From NCBI GenBank assembly GCA_002923375.1, contig BEIJ01000004.1, positions 62,001-126,000 of the forward strand: a stretch of DNA of 64,000 nucleotides, read 5' to 3'. The stretch is from a bacterium HR33. Lineage in GTDB: Bacteria > Gemmatimonadota > Gemmatimonadetes > Gemmatimonadales > GWC2-71-9. Below, piece by piece: positions 1 to 8,797 of this stretch; the first letter of the stretch is position 1; each line of letters opens with the position of its first letter. Under the pieces are notes generated by a model that saw nothing but the letters and a program-made list of their open reading frames with translations, was not told the DNA's origin and made no database searches. The translations under genes were made by a program, and so were the position numbers.

Positions 1-190
1 ACACCGCCCCAGCTACCGCTCCCTGGAGTTGGCGCAGAGCAAAGGTAGAGCCTGGGTCGCCGTTTTGAACCGCCACGATGCTGGAAGCCCCATAAACCGC
101 TGCCAGTCCGAAAACCACGAGGGTTGCCGCGACGATCGCCAGGAGTCGGGACTCCCATCCGCCGATCTGCGGGGAGCCGTATGTTCTCAC
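1..190 (-). CDS. ftsW: FtsW, N-terminal fragment (cut by window edge)
   Basis: Only the first 63 residues are in the window. They show a short basic N-terminus, a first hydrophobic segment (residues about 17-35, LLAIVAATLVVFGLAAVY) followed by GASSIVA, and later F-LRQL, as in the SEDS-family glycan polymerases FtsW/RodA. FtsW polymerises lipid II into septal glycan strands. The GTG start at 190 overlaps the TGA of murD (GTGA) and is preceded by a GGAGG ribosome site. Its position at the end of a mur cluster with ftsI upstream favours FtsW over RodA. The rest of the gene lies beyond position 1. Confidence 0.85.
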   Translation of the reverse strand, partial: MRTYGSPQIGGWESRLLAIVAATLVVFGLAAVYGASSIVAVQNGDPGSTFALRQLQGAVAGAV

Positions 191-1533
191 ATTTCCTCCA
201 CCTGTCGCCTAAAGGCCGTTCCTCGCTCCTCGTAGTTCGCAAACTGATCGTAGCTGGCGCAAGCTGGCGAGAGCAGGACTGCATCCCCGGGCAGAGCGAG
301 GTTGCGGGCGAGCTCAACCGCATCCGACAGAAGGTGCGTGATCTCGACCCGGACCCGCTCGCCGATCTCGGCGGCTATCCTGGGCGCGGCCTCCCCGTAG
401 GCGACCACCGCTCTGCAGCGTTCGTCCAGTTCTTTGGCCAAAGGGGCGAACGACTCCCCCTTCGGTCTCCCGCCGAGTATCAGGACAAAGGGCCGGTCAA
501 TGGCCCGCACTGCCACCACGGTGGATCCCACATTGGTGGCTTTGGAGTCGTTGATGAAGAGCACTCCATCGACCTCTCCCACCTTTTCCAGCCGGTGGGG
601 CAGGCCTTTGAACGACACCAGGCCGGCGGCGATCTCTTCCCCCTTTAACCCGGCGGCCTGGGCTGCGAGCGCTGCGGCCAGGGCGTTGGCAACGTTGTGG
701 TCTCCCATGAGCGGCAATTCGGCGCGGGGCATCAGCGGTTCCGATCCCAACACGAGTGTCCGGGCAGCCCGGTCGTACCACGCGTCGGCGCGCCCTTCAA
801 GGCTAAAGTAGACCGGAGAGCCCGGCACGCCCCGAGCTAGGCTGAGGACGTCCTCGTTGTCCCGGTTCAAGACCCATATCGAATCCTCCCGGGCGTTGCG
901 AAACAGAAGCTTTTTGTCGGCATAGTACTCCTCCACCGAACCGTACCGGTCCAGGTGGTCGGGCGCCAGATTGGTCAGCACACCCATGGCGGGTGCGAGG
1001 TTCGGGGAATCGTGGAGCTGAAACGAGGAAGCCTCGACCGCCACCCATTCGGGAGGAGGCGAGCAGGATGCCAGCTCGATCAGCGGCCGGCCTATGTTGC
1101 CGGCGACCGGAGCGCTGAGCCCCGCCGCTTGCAGGAGATGGCCGATGAGGGCCGTAGTGGTCGACTTCCCGTTCGTGCCGGTTACCACGATGAGCTTGGT
1201 GGATCGGAGCACCCTCGCAGCCAGATCCAGTTCGGAGATTATCTCCACTCCCGCCGCTCTGGCGGCCTGGAGCGCAGGTATCGATGGCGGTATTCCGGGC
1301 GATACGATCACCAGCGCCGCTTCGCAGATGCGCCGCAAGTCGTGCCTGCCCAGTTCCACCGTTATCCCGGAACCCGAGAGCGAGCTGGCGAGGGAGCGCA
1401 GTTCGGCGGTATCCGAAATGTCGGAACAATACACCCTCGCACCCTGCTCCTTGAGCCATCTGACTACCGCCGCACCCGTCCTCCCCATCCCCACCACCGC
1501 AACCTCCGACTTCCGCCAACTCTCGGGAATCAT
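187..1533 (-). CDS. murD: UDP-N-acetylmuramoylalanine--D-glutamate ligase
   Basis: Cytoplasmic Mur ligase adding D-glutamate to UDP-MurNAc-L-Ala; 448 residues, normal for MurD. Visible: an N-terminal Rossmann-like part (VAVVGMGRTG, about residues 11-20), the ATP P-loop TGTNGKSTT in the central domain, the Mur-ligase segment NDSKATN and a C-terminal domain with LILGG. The open frame runs upstream to 1707, but the residues there (inside mraY) do not resemble MurD, and the ATG at 1533 makes an ATGA overlap with the mraY stop. I therefore start at 1533. It lies between mraY and ftsW in the division/cell-wall operon. Confidence 0.97.
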   Translation of the reverse strand: MIPESWRKSEVAVVGMGRTGAAVVRWLKEQGARVYCSDISDTAELRSLASSLSGSGITVELGRHDLRRICEAALVIVSPGIPPSIPALQAARAAGVEIISELDLAARVLRSTKLIVVTGTNGKSTTTALIGHLLQAAGLSAPVAGNIGRPLIELASCSPPPEWVAVEASSFQLHDSPNLAPAMGVLTNLAPDHLDRYGSVEEYYADKKLLFRNAREDSIWVLNRDNEDVLSLARGVPGSPVYFSLEGRADAWYDRAARTLVLGSEPLMPRAELPLMGDHNVANALAAALAAQAAGLKGEEIAAGLVSFKGLPHRLEKVGEVDGVLFINDSKATNVGSTVVAVRAIDRPFVLILGGRPKGESFAPLAKELDERCRAVVAYGEAAPRIAAEIGERVRVEITHLLSDAVELARNLALPGDAVLLSPACASYDQFANYEERGTAFRRQVEEM

Positions 1534-2651
1534 CGAATCTTCAGCGTGGAAAGCGCAAAGAGCGCGCAGAGGATGCCGATGATATAAAACCGCATCACCA
1601 CCTTGGACTCCGGCCAGCCGATCTTCTCGAAATGGTGGTGCAAAGGAGCCATGCGAAACACCCGGTGCTGCTCGGCATACTCCCTCCCCTTCCTCCACTT
1701 CCGCCACTTGAACACTCCCGTCTGCAAAATGACCGCCGCAGTCTCGGCGGCGAAGACCCCGCCCACCATGAGGAGCAAAAACTCAGACTTGAGCAGGATC
1801 GAAACCGTGCCGAAAGCGCCCCCTATCGCCAAACTCCCGGTGTCTCCCATGAACACCTGGGCCGGGTGAGCATTGAACCACAAAAAGCCCAGGGCGGCGC
1901 CCATCAGACTGGCACAGAACACCGTCAGTTCTCCCGAACCCCGCAAATAGTAAACGTTCAAGTACTCGCTCATGTCCACCCGGCCAAAGACATAGGCGAA
2001 CACCGCGAAAGCCCCGGCAGCTATGACCGTAAGACCGGCGGCAAGGCCGTCTAGACCGTCGGTCAAGTTGACCGCGTTGCTGGCACCGGTAACGACAAAC
2101 GTGACGAACGCCACGTAAACCACCGGAGGTAGCAACACCAGCACATACTTGAAGAAGGGAAGCGTAGTGGCGTTGGGTGGCAGATTGGTCGCCAGCGGCT
2201 GAAGCAGCAGATAGACACCCAGCGCTACACCGAACGTCACCTGCCCGACGAGCTTGTATCGCGCCACCAACCCCCGAGATTTTCCCTGAACGAACTTCAG
2301 ATAGTCATCCACGAACCCTATCGCTCCCATCCACAACGTGGCCAGCGCGGCCACCAAAACGTAACGGTTGTCCAGCGGTGCCCACAGCACCGTAGGCAGG
2401 AGCGTGCAAATCAAGATCATGATCCCGCCCATCGTAGGCGTTCCCCGCTTGCTCTGGTGAGACGCGGGCCCCTCGGCACGGACCACTTGTCCCACTCCTT
2501 TGGATTTGAGAAAGCGTATGATCCGCGGGCCGATCAGGAAGGAAAGGAGCACCGCCGTGATCGTCGCGCCGGCTGCACGGAACGTTATGTAGTTGAACAG
2601 ATTGAAGACGATGAACTCGTCGGCCAGCGGCGTCAGCCAGTGGTAGAGCAC
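1530..2651 (-). CDS. mraY: Phospho-N-acetylmuramoyl-pentapeptide transferase
   Basis: Polytopic inner-membrane enzyme that transfers phospho-MurNAc-pentapeptide to undecaprenyl phosphate to make lipid I. The 373-residue length fits. Family motifs are present: NAVNLTDGLDGLA, FMGDTGSLA and the C-terminal APLHHHFEK segment, along with about ten hydrophobic helices. It starts with GTG at 2651 and overlaps the end of murF by 19 bases, so translation is probably coupled. It ends in an ATGA overlap with murD. Confidence 0.97.
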   Translation of the reverse strand: MLYHWLTPLADEFIVFNLFNYITFRAAGATITAVLLSFLIGPRIIRFLKSKGVGQVVRAEGPASHQSKRGTPTMGGIMILICTLLPTVLWAPLDNRYVLVAALATLWMGAIGFVDDYLKFVQGKSRGLVARYKLVGQVTFGVALGVYLLLQPLATNLPPNATTLPFFKYVLVLLPPVVYVAFVTFVVTGASNAVNLTDGLDGLAAGLTVIAAGAFAVFAYVFGRVDMSEYLNVYYLRGSGELTVFCASLMGAALGFLWFNAHPAQVFMGDTGSLAIGGAFGTVSILLKSEFLLLMVGGVFAAETAAVILQTGVFKWRKWRKGREYAEQHRVFRMAPLHHHFEKIGWPESKVVMRFYIIGILCALFALSTLKIR

Positions 2652-3994
2652 CCACCCTCCCCGCGCGCGAGGATCCCCGGCAGAGCGCGCTCCAAAGCCA
2701 CCCCCCGCGAAGCCTTGAGCACTACCAGCTCGTCCCCCTGCAACCTATCCGCAACCAGAGCTCCCAGCTCCTCGGAACCGGCGGCCGTTATCAACCGGTC
2801 TCCCAGATGTGCTCTCCAGCTCTCCAAAGCGTTGGCAAATTCCCCCACCGCACCTATAAGATCGGCGCCGCTTGCCACTACCCTGGCCGCCATCTCCCGG
2901 TGCAGCCTGTCGCTTTCCTGCCCCAGCTCCAACATCGTTCCCACCAGAACCACGAGGCGCCGGCTGCCTCGCAGAGCCGCGGCCGTCTCCAAGGCCGCTT
3001 CCAAAGATGCGGGGTTGGCATTGTATGCGTCGTGCAGAACCAGGAGATTACCTCTGCGTATTACCTCGCACCGGCCGTGGGGCAACACCGCTCCCGCTAG
3101 CGCTCGGGCAACCTTGGCTAGCTCCAACCCCAGTTCAGCGCACACCGCCAACACCAGCATGGCGTTGTCTCCCTGGTGCCGGCCGACGAGCGGCAGCCGA
3201 AATAGCTGACCCCGGAAAACCAGTTCCACGCACCCGGACTCTCCCAACCGCCACGATTCCGGCCGGATCTCGGCCGGCCCTTCCAAGCCTGCGGTCACCA
3301 CCCTCGATGCCCGCCGCCGGGCTTCCTCCACCAACTCGGGAGGCCGCGTCCCCACCACCCCAAAGTCCACTCCCTCCAGTAAAGACACCTTCTCGCGCAA
3401 CACGCCGGCAAGATCGCCGAACCCTTCCAAATGCGCTGCCCCGACGTTGGTCACAACCGCGATATCCGGGCGGACGATATCCCGCATGCGGGCTATCTCT
3501 CCAACCAGCGACGCTCCGCACTCCACGACCAAAGCTTCCGCCTCCTCGGGCATAGCCAGAATCGTCAGCGGCACTCCTACCAGATTGTTCTGATTATCCC
3601 GAGTAGCATGCACCCTCCACCCCGCGCTCAGTGCAGCCTCCATCAAAGTCCTGGTGGCAGTCTTGCCGTTGCTCCCCGTAATCGCCACCACCGGCCCCTT
3701 GACCAAAGCCCTTCTTGCCGCCGCCAGCCGTCCCAGCGCGTCCAAGGTGTCTTCCACCTCGAAGACCGCAAGACCGGCCGGAACGGGCGTCCCGCGCCGC
3801 ACCACCACTCCAGCAGCACCCGCCCGCCGAGCCTCCTCGAGAAAATCGTGCCCGTCAAAGCGGGGCCCTCTCAGCGCCACGAAGAGCGATCCCGGAACCA
3901 GCGTCCTGGTGTCCGTACCTATCGCGCTGAACTCCGCATTTCCGGAAACTTCAATGCCCAGCGCACGGGCCACCCGCTCGGCGGTCCAAATCAT
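2633..3994 (-). CDS. murF: UDP-MurNAc-tripeptide--D-alanyl-D-alanine ligase
   Basis: Adds D-Ala-D-Ala to the UDP-MurNAc tripeptide in the cytoplasm. The protein has 453 residues with the three-domain Mur-ligase plan: an N-terminal substrate-binding domain (IGTDTRTLVPGSLFVAL, about 25-41), the ATP P-loop (AITGSNGKTATR) and a C-terminal domain containing HDAYNANP. The ATG at 3994 overlaps the murE TGA (ATGA). Clearly distinct from the MurE and MurD copies beside it. Confidence 0.96.
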   Translation of the reverse strand: MIWTAERVARALGIEVSGNAEFSAIGTDTRTLVPGSLFVALRGPRFDGHDFLEEARRAGAAGVVVRRGTPVPAGLAVFEVEDTLDALGRLAAARRALVKGPVVAITGSNGKTATRTLMEAALSAGWRVHATRDNQNNLVGVPLTILAMPEEAEALVVECGASLVGEIARMRDIVRPDIAVVTNVGAAHLEGFGDLAGVLREKVSLLEGVDFGVVGTRPPELVEEARRRASRVVTAGLEGPAEIRPESWRLGESGCVELVFRGQLFRLPLVGRHQGDNAMLVLAVCAELGLELAKVARALAGAVLPHGRCEVIRRGNLLVLHDAYNANPASLEAALETAAALRGSRRLVVLVGTMLELGQESDRLHREMAARVVASGADLIGAVGEFANALESWRAHLGDRLITAAGSEELGALVADRLQGDELVVLKASRGVALERALPGILARGEGGCSTTG

Positions 3995-5451
3995 GCAGCC
4001 GATCGTGCCTCCAGCGCCGCCCGCACTATCTCAGCTTCGTCCATAGGGAGTCGCTCCGTACCGACAACCTGGTAGGTTTCATGCCCCTTCCCCGCCAGCA
4101 GCAAGCAGTCGCCCGACTCCAGCAGGGCGACCGCTCGGGCGATCGCCTCGCGGCGGTCCGTAATGCGAAGATGGGCCGCCCCTTCCATGCCGGACTCGAT
4201 TTCGTCGATTATTCGATCGGGATCCTCGGTGCGAGGGTTGTCCGACGTCACAATCGCCAAATCCGCCAGCCGGGCCGCAATTCGCCCCATAACCGGCCGC
4301 TTGCGCCGGTCGCGATCCCCGCCGCAGCCGAACAGAACAATCAGCCGGCCTCGAGTAATCGGGCGAAGAGCTTTCAGCGCCCGCTCCAGAGCGTCCGGCG
4401 TGTGAGCGTAATCCCTCAATATCGAGAAGTTCCCGGAAGCCAGCTTCTCCATGCGTCCCGGGACCTGCGGCGCCTGCGCCAAGCGGCTAGCGATCTCCCC
4501 CGCCGAAATACCGCTAACCCAGGCCGCCGCCGATGCGGCCACGGCGTTGTCCACGTTGAAGTCGCCGAGAAGCGGAAGCCTCACCATCACCCGCTCGCTC
4601 CCCAGAATCAAAGCGAAGCTGCTTCCCCGATCGTCACACTGGACTGCCTCAGCCCTGACCGAAGCACCGCTACTCCTGCCGAACCATACCACTCTGTTTC
4701 CCTGGGTGTCCCGCAACGATTTCCAAGCTGGATCGTCCGCGTTGGCTACTATCCTCCCATCCTCAGCCAAAAGGGAGGCGAGCTTCAATTTGGCCTCCCG
4801 ATACGCAGCCAGATCTCCGTGATAGTCCAGATGATCGTGACTGAGGTTGGTGAACACCGCCACACTGTAGTGGAGCCCCTCCAGCCTCTTCTGGTCCAGC
4901 GCGTGGGAAGACGCCTCCATAACGACCGTTCGAACTCCCCGCGCTTTCAGCGTGGCAAGGGCTCGATGCAGAGCTAGCGGCCCCGGAGTGGTGAGGTCGG
5001 ACTCCCCTACCGCACCCATCCCGTCCATCAGTCCGACCGTGCCTACCGATCCGACGTCGCCTCTCCCGTTCAGCAGATGCCGGATCAGAGACACCGTGGT
5101 CGATTTTCCGTTCGTCCCGGTCACCCCTATCAGTCGCATGCTTCTGGCGGGATCTCCGTACCATGCCGAAGCCACCGCCGCCACCGCTGCCCGGTCATCG
5201 GAGACCACCAACAGGGGAATCCGCGCGGCGCAAGGACGGCTAACTACCGCCGCAGCCGCTCCCCGCTCCACCGCCTCTTCCAGGAAGTCGTGCCCGTCCC
5301 TCTGCGTACCCTTCACCGCACAGAAAAGATTGCCGGGACGCACCGCCCTCGAATCGTCCGCCACTCCCGTTACCTCGGGCCAAGAGGAAGGTTCCTGGAT
5401 CAGCAATCCGTGCTGTCTGAGAGCGTCGGCGAGTTCCCGCAGAGTCCTCAT
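3991..5451 (-). CDS. murE: UDP-MurNAc-L-Ala-D-Glu--meso-diaminopimelate ligase
   Basis: Third amino-acid ligase of peptidoglycan precursor synthesis, 486 residues. Visible: GVTGTNGKSTT P-loop, the HDHLDYHG segment, the carbamylated-lysine region, and TSDNPR near residue 400. The DNPR motif is the hallmark of MurE enzymes that add meso-diaminopimelate rather than lysine, so the wall is predicted to be DAP-type. The gene begins four bases after the ftsI stop and is followed by an ATGA overlap with murF. Confidence 0.96.
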   Translation of the reverse strand: MRTLRELADALRQHGLLIQEPSSWPEVTGVADDSRAVRPGNLFCAVKGTQRDGHDFLEEAVERGAAAAVVSRPCAARIPLLVVSDDRAAVAAVASAWYGDPARSMRLIGVTGTNGKSTTVSLIRHLLNGRGDVGSVGTVGLMDGMGAVGESDLTTPGPLALHRALATLKARGVRTVVMEASSHALDQKRLEGLHYSVAVFTNLSHDHLDYHGDLAAYREAKLKLASLLAEDGRIVANADDPAWKSLRDTQGNRVVWFGRSSGASVRAEAVQCDDRGSSFALILGSERVMVRLPLLGDFNVDNAVAASAAAWVSGISAGEIASRLAQAPQVPGRMEKLASGNFSILRDYAHTPDALERALKALRPITRGRLIVLFGCGGDRDRRKRPVMGRIAARLADLAIVTSDNPRTEDPDRIIDEIESGMEGAAHLRITDRREAIARAVALLESGDCLLLAGKGHETYQVVGTERLPMDEAEIVRAALEARSAA

Positions 5452-5455
5452 CGTG

Positions 5456-7378
5456 CTAGTTGAATCTCCTGGCCGTCAGTGTGACCGTGCTGCCCATACT
5501 CCGGATGGTACCGGGTGCAGGACTCATCTCGCTAACCGTCCCAAAGCCCGCGACCCGCACGCGAAACCCGGCCTGGTGGAGCACCCGCGCGGCCTGTCTC
5601 AAAGTCATCCCGCGCACGTCCGGAACCGGCCGATCGGGTTGTTCGGGCGTGCTGTCCCGAGGCGGCCACCCAACGACGTAAGGTACCGATCCCATCCCAA
5701 CCGGCACGTCTGAGCTCGCGGCAGGGCGCGTGGCCAGCGCGCCAAGGTCCAAGACCGCAGTCCGCGCCGCCAGAATCTGCTCGATCACTGTACGGGTAAC
5801 CGGTGCCGCGCTCAGGCGGGCGTAGACGCTCTTGGGATCGTCTATCTTCACCACCATGACCAGCTGGGGCTGCTCCGCTGGAAAAAGCGACGCGAAAGTA
5901 GCAGTGTACGCCCCTCTAAGGTATCCCCCGCCCCCGGCCCGGTGCGCAGTGCCGGTTTTTCCCGCCAAGGAGTAGGTGGTAAGCGCTGCGGTGCTCCCGG
6001 TCCCGCCGTGATACACCACGCCGGTCAACATGGACCGTAACGCCGCTGCCACTTCCGGGCGTACCACCCGGCGCACCGGTTCGGGAACTTGCCGGTAGAC
6101 CGTCTTTCCGTTGGGCGCTCGCACCTCCGAAATCAAAGTCGGACGCATCAGCACGCCGTCGTTAGCGATCGCACCGTAGGCCGCCGCCAGCTGAAGAGGT
6201 GTGACAGCCAGCTCATAGCCCATCGCCAAACTAGACTGAGTCAAGCCGCTCCATTGATCCGGCCGAGGAAGCATTCCCCGCGCCTCGGCCGGAAATTCCA
6301 CGCCGGTCGGTGTACCCAAGCCGAAGGCCCGAAGCATCCGGTACTGCTGCTCCGGACTCAACCTGCCGGCAAATTTCACTATCCCGATGTTGCTGGATAC
6401 CTCTATCACCCGAGCGAGGCTCATCCAGCCTTCCGGGTGGTCGTCCACTATCACCCGGCTGCCCTGAACGTACCGGCCCCGCTCGCCGAACACGGAGTCG
6501 TAAGGTCCCGCCACGCCGTACTCCAGCAGGGCCGCCGCCACGAAGATCTTGGCCGTCGAACCCGGCTCGAACACCGTGGTGAATGCACTCGGCGGTAAAC
6601 TCCCGTCCGCTCTGCGGGACGCCACAGCCAAAACCTCGCCGGTCTGCGGTCTCAACACGACCACGTCGCCACCCGAGGCATCGTAAGTCTCAATCGCTTC
6701 CGCCAGTGCCGCTTCCACAATGTCTTGAAGCTCGGCGTCGATGGTTAAGTACACGTCATGACCTGGAACCGGGAAAGCGTCCAAGCGGGAAGGCGACTGG
6801 TAGCGGCGACCCCGGGAATCCCGCAGGACCACGGCGCTCCCATCTATTCCCGATAGCAGCGAGTCCATGGACCGCTCGATCCCTCCTGCGGGGCGGCCTT
6901 CGAATCCGGGATAACCCAGCAGGGGACGGGCGAACTCCGGCCGCGGATAGAAGCGTTCCATCTCGGCGCTCAGGTGGACGCCCCGCATTCCCCGCAAAGG
7001 CCTGACCGCGGCAGCGCTGTAGGGACCGTGGAAATACGCGTAATTCTTCCTAAGCTCGCGAGCCAATGCGGCGTCGGATACCCCCAGATGACGGGCCATG
7101 ACCCGCAACTGCCGTTCGCTAGCCGCCAGCTCCCTGGGAGCTATCCCGACGTGATAGGCCTCGCGGCTTAAAGCCAAAGGAGTGCCGTTGCGGTCGTAGA
7201 TCGTTCCCCGCGGGGCTGGCAGCACCACTCTCTCGGTCCGCTGAGCTTGCGCTTCTCTGCGGTAATGCTCTCCGCGAACTAACTGGACGTGGGCGGCGCG
7301 CAGCACAACAGCGCAAAGTCCGGCGCCCAGGGCCCACTGAATAAGCCGAATCCGGCCGACAGCATCAGCGCCTCTCAT
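5456..7378 (-). CDS. ftsI: FtsI-type penicillin-binding protein (transpeptidase) with one PASTA domain
   Basis: Class B high-molecular-weight PBP of 640 residues that cross-links septal peptidoglycan in the periplasm. Order: short cytoplasmic tail and one membrane anchor (about 10-28), PBP dimerisation domain starting at RGTIYDRNG (57-65), and a transpeptidase domain with the SxxK motif STAK (274-277, catalytic Ser274), SSN (328-330) and KTG (474-476). A single PASTA repeat follows at about 587-638 (VPDVRGMTLRQAARVL). PASTA in FtsI is frequent in several phyla and may bind uncrosslinked wall. The ATG at 7378 overlaps the ftsL stop (ATGA). Confidence 0.95.
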   Translation of the reverse strand: MRGADAVGRIRLIQWALGAGLCAVVLRAAHVQLVRGEHYRREAQAQRTERVVLPAPRGTIYDRNGTPLALSREAYHVGIAPRELAASERQLRVMARHLGVSDAALARELRKNYAYFHGPYSAAAVRPLRGMRGVHLSAEMERFYPRPEFARPLLGYPGFEGRPAGGIERSMDSLLSGIDGSAVVLRDSRGRRYQSPSRLDAFPVPGHDVYLTIDAELQDIVEAALAEAIETYDASGGDVVVLRPQTGEVLAVASRRADGSLPPSAFTTVFEPGSTAKIFVAAALLEYGVAGPYDSVFGERGRYVQGSRVIVDDHPEGWMSLARVIEVSSNIGIVKFAGRLSPEQQYRMLRAFGLGTPTGVEFPAEARGMLPRPDQWSGLTQSSLAMGYELAVTPLQLAAAYGAIANDGVLMRPTLISEVRAPNGKTVYRQVPEPVRRVVRPEVAAALRSMLTGVVYHGGTGSTAALTTYSLAGKTGTAHRAGGGGYLRGAYTATFASLFPAEQPQLVMVVKIDDPKSVYARLSAAPVTRTVIEQILAARTAVLDLGALATRPAASSDVPVGMGSVPYVVGWPPRDSTPEQPDRPVPDVRGMTLRQAARVLHQAGFRVRVAGFGTVSEMSPAPGTIRSMGSTVTLTARRFN

Positions 7379-7662
7379 CGCGAGTCAAGTCGAGGCACTT
7401 GCAGGATTACTATTTCGCTATCCGCCGGCAGGCGCAGGCCCATAGCTTGGGCGCGGGGGATGAGAACCTCTCTACTCCGCGACTCCCGAATCCGGGCAAG
7501 GAGTTCGCCCTGCCTAGCCTCCAGCGTGGCCCGCTGTTGTCGGAGCTGCTCCAGCTCCGAGGCGGCCACGACGCCCGCAGTCTGGCGGCCGGCTACCCAA
7601 GCGAGGATGGCGAGAAAAAAGATCAACCACCCGGCGACCCAGTAACGTCCCCTAGCGCGCAT
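7375..7662 (-). CDS. ftsL: FtsL-like cell-division protein
   Basis: A 95-residue bitopic membrane protein: one N-terminal transmembrane helix (about 8-25), then a heptad-rich coiled coil (ASELEQLRQQRATLEARQGE) and a short periplasmic tail. FtsL proteins are poorly conserved, so the call rests on size, topology and position between rsmH and ftsI, the classic place for ftsL. Its probable partner FtsB is encoded at 60498-60779. The start lies 11 bases inside the end of rsmH. Confidence 0.8.
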   Translation of the reverse strand: MRARGRYWVAGWLIFFLAILAWVAGRQTAGVVAASELEQLRQQRATLEARQGELLARIRESRSREVLIPRAQAMGLRLPADSEIVILQVPRLDSR

Positions 7663-8584
7663 CGGACTTGCGGAAGGCCCGCAACTTCGCGCTGCGGGCC
7701 CTGGGATTGGCAGCCACCTCCTCAGGGTCAGGTCGGATGGGCCGGCGGGTCAGCAGAACACCACGGGCTATCCCCGTACAGCGGCACACCGGCTGGCCCG
7801 GAGGGCAGATACAGCTCCGCGACCACTCATTGAAATATCGTTTAACTATCCGGTCTTCCCCGGAATGGTAACTGATCGCCACCATCATACCGCCCGGCGC
7901 CATAGCCTCCAACAGTTGCGGCAGGGCACCCTCGAGCTCCTCCCGCTCCCGGTTTACCGCCATCCGCAAGGCTTGGAAGATTCGGGCGAAGTCCCTCGGT
8001 CCGGTCCCGGGGCCCAACGCCTCTCGTATCGCCCCAACCAAATCGTCGCTTAGCGCAAACGGGCGCCGCTTCCTGCGCTTTACGATAGCCCTGGCCAGCC
8101 GCCGGGCCCGGCGCTCGTCGGCGTTTTCCCGAAACAGCCGCGCAAGGTCATCCTCGCTCCAGCTGTTCAGCAGATCGGCTCCGGTAGGGGTAGAGTGTTC
8201 AAAGGGGTTCATGCGCATATCCAGCGGCACCCCCGGGCGGAAAGAGAAGCCCCGCCGATCCTCTTCCAACTGGCGAGCGGAGACACCCAGGTCCAGAAGG
8301 ACGAAGTCGGGATGGAATGCCCGGATGACGCTCATCACCTCGGGGGAGGCAAACCTTCCGGTCAGCAACCGCGCTCGTTCTCCCGAAAGCAACTCCCTGG
8401 CATGCGCTATGGCTTCCGGATCGCGATCGATCGCCAGAAGCTCGGCGCCACCCGCCAGAATCAGCGCCGAGTGCCCTCCGCCGCCGACGGTGCAGTCCAC
8501 GGCCCGGCGAGCACCCTGTGCCAATCTGGCTACGACACCGGCCAAGACCGGCGTATGGTAGACCCCGGTGCTTCCGCCACTCAT
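7652..8584 (-). CDS. rsmH: 16S rRNA (cytosine(1402)-N(4))-methyltransferase
   Basis: SAM-dependent methyltransferase acting on 16S rRNA C1402; first gene of many division/cell-wall clusters. The product is 310 residues from the ATG at 8584 (MSGGSTGVYHTPVLAG). Key motifs: VDCTVGGGGHS (SAM loop), LLAIDRD, DFVLLDLGVS, FSFRPGVPLDMRM and a late ISYHSGEDRIVK segment. The frame is open to 8653, but those 23 residues do not look like RsmH and reach towards a tRNA gene. The ribosome site before 8584 is weak, so the start is slightly uncertain. Confidence 0.95.
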   Translation of the reverse strand: MSGGSTGVYHTPVLAGVVARLAQGARRAVDCTVGGGGHSALILAGGAELLAIDRDPEAIAHARELLSGERARLLTGRFASPEVMSVIRAFHPDFVLLDLGVSARQLEEDRRGFSFRPGVPLDMRMNPFEHSTPTGADLLNSWSEDDLARLFRENADERRARRLARAIVKRRKRRPFALSDDLVGAIREALGPGTGPRDFARIFQALRMAVNREREELEGALPQLLEAMAPGGMMVAISYHSGEDRIVKRYFNEWSRSCICPPGQPVCRCTGIARGVLLTRRPIRPDPEEVAANPRARSAKLRAFRKSDAR

Positions 8585-8671
8585 GGTCCGCCACTCATGG
8601 GTGGAAAATAAACGGCGGCCCCGCGAACACCTATGCGGGACCGCCAATAGCACATCCTCATGAGGTTCCAG

Positions 8672-8745
8672 CGGGGCTGACGGGACTTGAACCCGCGACC
8701 TCCGGTGTGACAGACCGGCACTCTAACCAGCTGAGCTACAGCCCC
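8672..8745 (-). tRNA. tRNA-Asp (GTC)
   Basis: A 74-base cloverleaf: acceptor GGGGCTG paired with CAGCCCC, D-arm, anticodon stem CCGGT/ACCGG enclosing the loop CTGTCAC with anticodon GTC, and a TTCAAGT T-loop. No CCA is encoded. It sits between rsmH and the exported TPR gene, same strand. Confidence 0.95.
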
Positions 8746-8797
8746 TCAAGCTCGGAACCCTTGAATTCTAGACGAGCCGCCTCAGCGGTTCAAGCTC

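Noticed and set aside
1534-1707. Longer N-terminus for murD
   Set aside because: The extra residues lie within mraY, do not resemble MurD, and the ATGA overlap at 1530-1533 gives a natural start.
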